From contig NZ_BMVY01000029.1 in assembly GCF_014650955.1 (NCBI RefSeq), positions 52,945-116,944 of the forward strand: a stretch of 64,000 nucleotides of DNA. The letters run 5' to 3'. The DNA comes from Streptomyces tauricus. GTDB taxonomy: Bacteria > Actinomycetota > Actinomycetes > Streptomycetales > Streptomycetaceae. The translations under genes were made by a program, and so were the position numbers. Position 1 is the first letter of the stretch; every line of letters begins with the position of its first letter. The notes beneath the pieces were generated by a model that was given only the letters and a program-made list of their open reading frames with translations, was not told the DNA's origin and made no database searches. This document shows positions 59,637 to 64,000 of the stretch, piece after piece.

Positions 59637-60785
59637 CTGAGGTTGAACTCGGGTTGTCTTAGCCACTGACAGGGCTTGATCCTCGCGGTACGCCGTTGTC
59701 ATGAGGTATGCGCAGGGCGGCGGTCTGTCGGACGAGCGCAGGCAGTTCCGCGAGGGGATCCGGATGAAGGCGGCCGAGCGGTTCGCCTCTGGTGAGCCGA
59801 GTTCGGCGATCGCGAAGGAGTTACGGGTCAGCGTCCGGTCGGTCCAGCGGTGGCGGCGGGCCTGGGACAAGCGTGGCCCACGGGCTCTGCGGTCCGCCGG
59901 TTCGGCCTCGCCGCCCAGGCTGAGCGAGAGCCAGTTCGCCCAGCTGGAGGCGGACTTGGCCAAGGGACCGGTCGCGCACGGCTGGCCGGATCAGCGGTGG
60001 ACGCTCTCAAGGATCAAGACCGTGATCGGGCGCCGCTTCCACAAGAGCTACACACTGCAAGGGGTGCACAAGCTGCTCATCCGACACGGGTACTCCTGCC
60101 AGGTGCCGGCCAGACGGGCCGTCGAACGCAACGAAGACCAGGTCACCGGCTGGGTGAAGGAGACCTGGCCACAGGTGGAAGGACCGCGGCGGCGCTCGAC
60201 GCCTGGATCGTCTTCGAGGACGAGTCCGGCTTCTCGATGACGCCGCCCATCGCCCGCACCTGGGCCCGCCGCGGACACACACCCGTCATCCGGGTCCGAG
60301 GCCGGTCCCGCCGCCGCATCTCGATCGCCGCACTGACCTGCTACAAGCCAGGCCAACGGTCCCGGCTGATCTACCGGCCCCGCCGCGACGACGGCCGGCG
60401 GGACGCTCGCAAGAGCTTCGCCTGGACCGACTACCGCGACCTGCTCGTCACCGCGCACGCCCAGCTCGGCGGGCCGATCGTGCTCGTCTGGGACAACCTG
60501 AACGTCCATCTCGCCTACGGGATGCGACAGTTCATCGCCCGGCAGGACTGGCTGACCGTCTACCAGCTGCCCTCCTACGCACCCGATCTCAACCCCGTCG
60601 AAGGCATCTGGTCGCTGCTTCGGCGCGGCTGGCTGTCCAACACTGCCTTCACCACACCGGAGCACCTCAGCCAGACCATCCGGCACGGGATGAGGAAGAT
60701 CCAGTACCGGCCCTATCTCATCGACGGATGCCTCGCCGGGACCGGCCTATCCCTCACCCCAACGACTTCATGAATTCAAGCTCAG
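59637..60785 (+). mobile_element. IS630-family insertion sequence
   Basis: Terminal inverted repeats CTGAGGTTGAACTC (59637-59650) and GAATTCAAGCTCAG (60772-60785, 12 of 14 matched) are flanked by a TA duplication (59635-59636 and 60786-60787), the target of IS630/Tc1-type transposons. The 1149-bp element carries one transposase gene with a frameshift. It sits exactly in the stop codon of the GntR remnant that follows. Confidence 0.88.
59701..60773 (+). pseudogene. IS630-family transposase, frameshifted
   Basis: The N-terminal part (winged HTH, SAIAKELRVSVRSVQRWRRA) reads in one frame to about 60183, then the DDE domain continues in the -1 frame: FEDESGF (first Asp), VWDNLNVH (second Asp) and LNPVEGIW (Glu). 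Inserting one base near 60183 (GTGGAAGGACC to GTGGAAGCGACC) would restore PQVEATAAALDAWIVF, a normal family sequence, so a one-base deletion is likely. A programmed -1 shift is the alternative, but no slippery heptamer is present. Catalytic residues are all kept. Confidence 0.8.
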
Positions 60786-60786
60786 T

Positions 60787-60990
60787 AACGACCGACTGCA
60801 ATCTCGTAGACGATCTCGCAGTGAGCGGACAGCACCACAATGTCCGCCGTCTCCACCGGCCGCTCCTGGTCGCTGTAATACGTCCGCCGAATGTGTGTGC
60901 GGCCTTCTGGATGCCGAGAATCCACGCCTCGGCGATGGTTTTCTGTCAGGTTCCGGTCAGGCCGCTCTCGAACGCAATGAGGGTCATGTC
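60787..60990 (-). pseudogene. C-terminal remnant of a GntR/UTRA regulator
   Basis: The first ~170 bases match the 3' end of the regulator gene at 63430 (for example TCTCGTAGACGATCTCGCAG and CGGCCTTCTGGATGCCGAG in both), with a 7-base deletion near 60893 that shifts the frame. The similarity fades after about 60960. The stop codon is split by the IS630 insertion. A decayed copy of the same element end. Confidence 0.75.
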
Positions 60991-61154
60991 ACTGGCCGAG
61001 TTGAGAAATTCTGAATATAAGCGAAGGAGACGTGGCGATGTTCGGCGCTTGAATCGACGTGGAGGACGAGTGCAGGCGGGTGTTCAGTGCCGCAGGAGTC
61101 ACGTTGCCGACAGGTGCAGAGAGGGAGGCTAATAGAGCATACCCATAAAGAGGT

Positions 61155-61185
61155 TTGTCGATATAGTAATAGCTAGCTAGCTAGC
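61155..61185 (+). promoter_or_regulatory. Promoter overlapping a GCTAGC palindrome
   Basis: TTGTCG (61155-61160) and TAGCTA (61178-61183) are 17 bp apart. The -10 region lies within GCTAGCTAGCTAGC (61172-61185), a 14-bp palindrome. It drives the 76-residue protein at 61286 and would be occluded by a repressor; GntR-type regulators of such elements are candidates. Confidence 0.55.
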
Positions 61186-61285
61186 ATCTGCTATGCGGTC
61201 TTGCCTGAATCCAGTTAAGCGCCCATGCTGTAGGCGTATGACGCAACAGCTACCCGAAGAGATATTTCAGAAGGGCCTGCCTATT

Positions 61286-61516
61286 ATGCAGATTACCGAA
61301 AGACTAGATGCGCGCGAGAGTTGCGTGCTGGACCACAACTGCCCGGCAGTTTTTGCGACCACGTCTATCGATATCGCAATCATTGGGCGCTTGGCTGACC
61401 GTGAGCTTCGAGACTCGCTCGCTGGTCACGCAAACGTGGGCCCAGGGGAGGAGCTTGTGACAATTCCGCGGATTATTCTAGCCAGTGCGTTTGGTTGCCG
61501 GTGTCGGCGTCGGTGA
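61286..61516 (+). CDS. Small protein A with Cx5CPA motif, unknown family
   Basis: 76 residues from the ATG at 61286, chosen because the paralogue at 61863 is also 76 residues with the same start (MQI..RLDA); a longer in-frame ATG (61238) is possible. It shares with its paralogue a Cys, then HNCPAVF/QNCPAMF, the IAIIGR/LAFIGR strand, an RELRDSL/SELRNTL helix and GxGEELVTIP/GQGEDLFVVP. The C-terminus is CRCRRR. There is no membrane helix. Codon use is AT-richer than the core chromosome. Flanked by its own promoter (61155) and terminator (61534). Function unknown. Confidence 0.6.
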   Translation: MQITERLDARESCVLDHNCPAVFATTSIDIAIIGRLADRELRDSLAGHANVGPGEELVTIPRIILASAFGCRCRRR

Positions 61517-61533
61517 TCATTCACTAGTGGAAT

Positions 61534-61561
61534 GGTGCGGCCCTGTAATACGGGCCGCACC
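61534..61561 (+). terminator. Terminator after small protein A
   Basis: GGTGCGGCCC (61534-61543) pairs perfectly with GGGCCGCACC (61552-61561) around an 8-base loop, 17 bases past the stop. The following 61562-61717 holds no recognisable gene. Confidence 0.85.
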
Positions 61562-61717
61562 TCTGTCGTGTATGGACTAAGTATGAAGTGATGAGATGTA
61601 GGGGATTCTCATAGAGTGCGGCATGTCCGATGTCTTCAAGGCCTCCCCTCTAATTTATTCTGAAATGTCGATAGCCAAGATGGTAGGCAAGTCGACTTAG
61701 CGCCATTATTCAACGAT

Positions 61718-61745
61718 TTGACAGCGTGCTTGCGGCGCCTATACA
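61718..61745 (+). promoter_or_regulatory. Sigma-70-type promoter of small protein B
   Basis: TTGACA (61718-61723) and TATACA (61740-61745) are 16 bp apart, 117 bases before the ATG at 61863. The leader to the gene is AT-rich and shows no GntR-type palindrome. Confidence 0.65.
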
Positions 61746-61862
61746 AAATAGCCTCCGCAAGAAACCGTGACGGGCTAAAAGAGTCCTCCCCGGTACCCTC
61801 GTCGAAAATAGCGAAAATTCTTGCGGGATGAAATGAAATCCCCGAGATAGGTATTTATATCC

Positions 61863-62093
61863 ATGCAAATCGCGAGGCGTCTAGATGCCCCGGCGCAGAA
61901 ATGCATCGCCGATCAAAATTGCCCAGCGATGTTCTCCACGTCGTCTGGCGATTTGGCGTTCATCGGTCGCACCGCTTCGTCTGAACTGCGAAATACACTG
62001 CCGGCCGACACTGGAATCGGTCAAGGAGAAGACCTCTTCGTGGTGCCGTTTGAAGTTCTCATCAGTGCTGGGTGGAATCCTCCTAGCGTTTGA
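61863..62093 (+). CDS. Small protein B, paralogue of small protein A
   Basis: 76 residues; about a third of positions match protein A (MQI..RLDA, QNCPAMFSTSSGDLAFIGR, ELRNTLP, GQGEDLFVVP). The cysteines of the CxxxxxCPA motif (Cys14, Cys20) are conserved in both. The C-terminus ends SAGWNPPSV, unlike A. It has its own promoter and ends at a hairpin shared with the convergent DUF6082 gene. Not a recognised toxin, antitoxin or RiPP precursor; function unknown. Confidence 0.6.
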   Translation: MQIARRLDAPAQKCIADQNCPAMFSTSSGDLAFIGRTASSELRNTLPADTGIGQGEDLFVVPFEVLISAGWNPPSV

Positions 62094-62101
62094 TTTCTAG
62101 T

Positions 62102-62139
62102 GGCGTGGCCAGATGGGAGATCCCCAATCAGGCCACGCC
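62102..62139. terminator. Hairpin at the convergent end of small protein B and DUF6082
   Basis: GGCGTGGCC (62102-62110) pairs with GGCCACGCC (62131-62139). The right arm is inside the last codons of the DUF6082 gene, so it probably ends transcription coming from small protein B. Confidence 0.6.
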
Positions 62140-62808
62140 CCCATCTCCAACCTGACGCAGATAAGCAAGCTCAGCGAGGTCGTAGAACTTCCGCATTGTT
62201 CCGCCGTGCCAGGCTGTACGAGCCCGTGCCGGTCGCGTCACCTCCCAGAAGGTGCGTACAATTTCGTTTCCAAAGGTATGATAGAGCGTCTGCTCTACTT
62301 CGTCGTCAGTGAAATATCCAAGCTCATAGCACATGCAGTGGTGAGAAATGATCAGGTTGCAGTAAAGGAATTGCTTCCTGCCTTCATCGGAACTGGCTGT
62401 TCCATAGATCGGCCAGCACCTCATCAGGGCGGGGTCGTTCATGGCCATCTCTAGAAGCTGTATATGGCGAGCACGTACCGCTGCCTCGGCTGACCGTTGC
62501 ACCGTTTTGTGTTGCTCCTGGCTGCTCTCGCGTTGCAAACACAGCTCAGCGGTTTGTGCTTCGAGCACTTCTCGGTGCATGCGGGCTTCATCATTTTGGC
62601 GTCGGAACGTCCGAGCTATATATATGAGAACCACGACGGATGTAGCCGCAGCAGCTGCCCCGTATGCTTGACCAGCGTTACTGGTAGCAGTGGATTGCAC
62701 AGCCGGGAAGCTGGTCAGCAACATCGTGAGTCCAACCGACCCGGCACACGCAATAAGGGTTGTGATTCCCAATATGCAGACTTCCCGCACGTGACTTGAC
62801 ACGGCCAT
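62128..62808 (-). CDS. DUF6082-family membrane protein
   Basis: 226 residues from the ATG at 62808 with GGAGGG upstream. Two transmembrane helices (~10-30 and ~52-72) are followed by a cytosolic helical domain: RRQNDEARMHREVLEAQTAE, IQLLEMAMNDPALMRCWP, YCNLIISHHCMCYELGYFTD and the C-terminal FYDLAELAYL. This matches the DUF6082 family, which is common on Streptomyces accessory elements and of unknown function. Base composition fits the surrounding AT-richer island rather than the chromosome. Confidence 0.75.
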   Translation of the reverse strand: MAVSSHVREVCILGITTLIACAGSVGLTMLLTSFPAVQSTATSNAGQAYGAAAAATSVVVLIYIARTFRRQNDEARMHREVLEAQTAELCLQRESSQEQHKTVQRSAEAAVRARHIQLLEMAMNDPALMRCWPIYGTASSDEGRKQFLYCNLIISHHCMCYELGYFTDDEVEQTLYHTFGNEIVRTFWEVTRPARARTAWHGGTMRKFYDLAELAYLRQVGDGGVA

Positions 62809-62841
62809 GACGCCCTCCGTTCCCCCGAAGCGTCCCTGCAC

Positions 62842-63296
62842 GCCTCTCAGCAGAAACCTTCCCTTAAGCGCGTGACAAAAAAACGAGCGGTGTGGAGCAC
62901 TAGGTAGGCGCAGGCCGGGGCACGTATTTCGGCGACGATCGTGCGGTCTCGGCTAAATTATCAGGAGGATTATTTAACGTCACCAGTATCAACGGTGTCA
63001 GTCAAGGCTGAACATCAACCCCTGCCGTCACAGGCTGGTATGAAGATTATGCCTAGAACGCCCCCTGGGTCATATCTTCGGAAACAACCAGCGTGCTGCA
63101 GTGCATCCGCTGTGCGCCGTTGCGCTTCCTTCAGAATTTCTGAGGATGGTCGATAGCACCGAAGTCAACATGCGGCCCGCTGGCGTGGAAACAGCCCTTG
63201 CTTCTCAGCGCACTGCAGCGAACTCACGAAGCTCGCGTGATGGCTCTTCGTCGGGTTTGTAACTACCGTGGACATCGACCCACTGCGCGAGCTCGT
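62842..63296. other. AT-richer spacer with a short coding remnant
   Basis: No complete gene is seen. On the minus strand an open stretch ending at 63205 contains FYELAQWVDVHG, like the FYDLAELAYL end of the DUF6082 protein, so it may be a remnant of another copy. AGGAGG at 62962 has no start codon at a usable distance. Confidence 0.4.
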
Positions 63297-63433
63297 AGAA
63301 GGGCGGCGTGACCGCTGATTGGGATGGGTGCAGACCTATCCCTCCGTAGCACCTGCCCAGTCATCCGCTCCAATTCGGCGAAACAGCTGTTAACTACATG
63401 ATGAGTCAGCTGATCCACTGGCGACGCTGCTAA
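63297..63433. repeat. Second copy of the element-end sequence seen at 59431-59640
   Basis: The block GAAGGGCGGCGTGACC...TGATTGGGATGGGTGCAG...CCCAGTCATCCGCTCC...GGCGAAACAGCTGTT...CCACTGGCGACGCTGCTAACG aligns with the sequence between the tRNA fragment and the IS630 insertion, minus ~75 bases that include the 11-bp repeats. Homology ends at the tRNA anticodon arm. Confidence 0.6.
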
Positions 63434-64000
63434 CGACTGATCGGAATCTCGTAGACGATCTCGCAGTGAGCCACGGGCACCACGATGTCTGCCGTCTCGA
63501 CGGGCCGTCCCTGATCGCTGTAGTACGTCCGCCGGATGTTCGTGACGAGCGCGGCCTTCTGGATGCCGAGCAGCGAGGCTTCCTCGGCGGTCGCCTGTCT
63601 GGGCTCGGGCTGCTCCACTGCATGGCTCACGGTGATGCCGATAGTGGCCATGCGGTTCACAACACCCGCTCCGGCATGTGGCCCTCCCTCAGGGAGGACG
63701 ATGAGCGTTCCCGCGGTGAGGTCGTACGGTTCCCAGCTCGTCGACAGCTGCACCGGCCTACCGTCGGCGAGGAACTCGTACGACGTCCGAACGCACAAGG
63801 CGCCCTCGTCGACACCTAGACGTGCCGCGATGTCGACCGGGGCCGGCACCTTGGCATCGGTCCGGCTCTCCCAATCGCCCAGCTTGCCAACGGCTTTCAT
63901 GTCCGCGCGAAACGGCGCTCCGGCGGGATGCTCGCGCGCTGAGAGCTCGTAACACGATCTTGTTGAGGTGCGCTGGTTGGGCGTGACCGGTTTGACGATT
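63430..64000 (-). CDS. GntR/UTRA-family regulator (KorSA-like), 5' truncated by the window
   Basis: The frame is open from the window end (first full codon at 63999) to the TAG at 63430-63432; 189 residues are visible. They cover the end of the winged-helix region (VTPNQRTSTRSCYELSARE) and a UTRA effector domain (DVGALCVRTSYEF-like core, ending CEIVYEIPISR). GntR/UTRA regulators of this type control transfer and replication in actinobacterial integrative elements such as pSAM2 (KorSA). It is undamaged here, unlike its remnant at 60787. The N-terminal HTH lies beyond the window. Confidence 0.75.
   Translation of the reverse strand, partial: IVKPVTPNQRTSTRSCYELSAREHPAGAPFRADMKAVGKLGDWESRTDAKVPAPVDIAARLGVDEGALCVRTSYEFLADGRPVQLSTSWEPYDLTAGTLIVLPEGGPHAGAGVVNRMATIGITVSHAVEQPEPRQATAEEASLLGIQKAALVTNIRRTYYSDQGRPVETADIVVPVAHCEIVYEIPISR

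Noticed and set aside
62941..63156. A 71-codon plus-strand frame
   Set aside because: No usable ribosome site and no similarity; base composition and codon use look random.

Overview
The window is a GC-rich actinobacterial chromosome segment, almost certainly Streptomyces. The evidence is very high third-position GC, many GTG starts, SCO2400-type, DUF3145, DUF3052, DUF4429 and DUF4383 family proteins, a fasR-fabD-fabH-acpP-fabF cluster, and a dispersed intergenic repeat of a kind common in streptomycetes. From memory (not checked), the gene order parallels S. coelicolor from roughly SCO2363 to SCO2408, read in reverse. The last ~4.5 kb is different. It is visibly AT-richer and holds a tRNA fragment, an IS630-type element, a broken regulator and poorly known small genes, so it looks like an integrated element.

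Layout. 1-630 is the 3' end of a secreted GH43-type enzyme with a ricin-type lectin domain. 806-11183 is a minus-strand carbohydrate block: a PLP aminotransferase, galactose mutarotase, a three-gene sugar ABC importer, a U32-like protein, a zinc alcohol dehydrogenase and a galactonate-dehydratase-like enolase-superfamily enzyme. 11448-26301 holds assorted single genes: SCO2400-type protein, MarR/NADP-oxidoreductase divergent pair, serine hydrolase, M14 carboxypeptidase, EI24 membrane protein, a pyroglutamyl-peptidase-like secreted protein with no cysteine, TetR/GH3 beta-glucosidase pair, SGNH lipoprotein and DUF3145.

26551-31527 is the type II fatty acid synthase initiation and elongation cluster with its PucR-type regulator FasR. 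31613-42894 carries stress, regulatory and transport genes: pirin, XRE regulator, two aldo/keto reductases, a MerR regulator with a classic operator, and TetR with a DHA2 exporter. 43300-46991 has aceE and DUF3052. 47122-57484 is a tellurium-resistance-type (Ter) stress system: peroxiredoxin, three TerD-family proteins, a DUF475 TerC-like membrane protein, TerA, and a three-gene operon (HpcH/HpaI-CitE-like lyase, a PRTase/TRSP/StiP/PELOTA fusion, HAD phosphatase). That operon matches the biosynthetic module predicted for Ter systems to make a nucleoside-like metabolite. DedA, FmdB and DUF4383 proteins follow.

At 59387-59436 lies the 3' part of a tRNA-Val(UAC) without its 5' half, as expected at one end of a tRNA-integrated element. 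Element-like DNA continues to the window end: arm-like repeats, an IS630-type IS inserted at the stop codon of a GntR remnant, two paralogous 76-residue proteins each with its own promoter and terminator, a DUF6082 protein, and the C-terminal part of a second, open GntR/UTRA regulator.

The most striking sequence-level pattern is a repeat with core GGGGCGCGGGGAACNGCGC (about 33 copies at 9 gaps). It occurs in every convergent gene gap longer than about 100 bp (8 of 8), in none of the four short or overlapping convergent junctions, and in only one codirectional gap.
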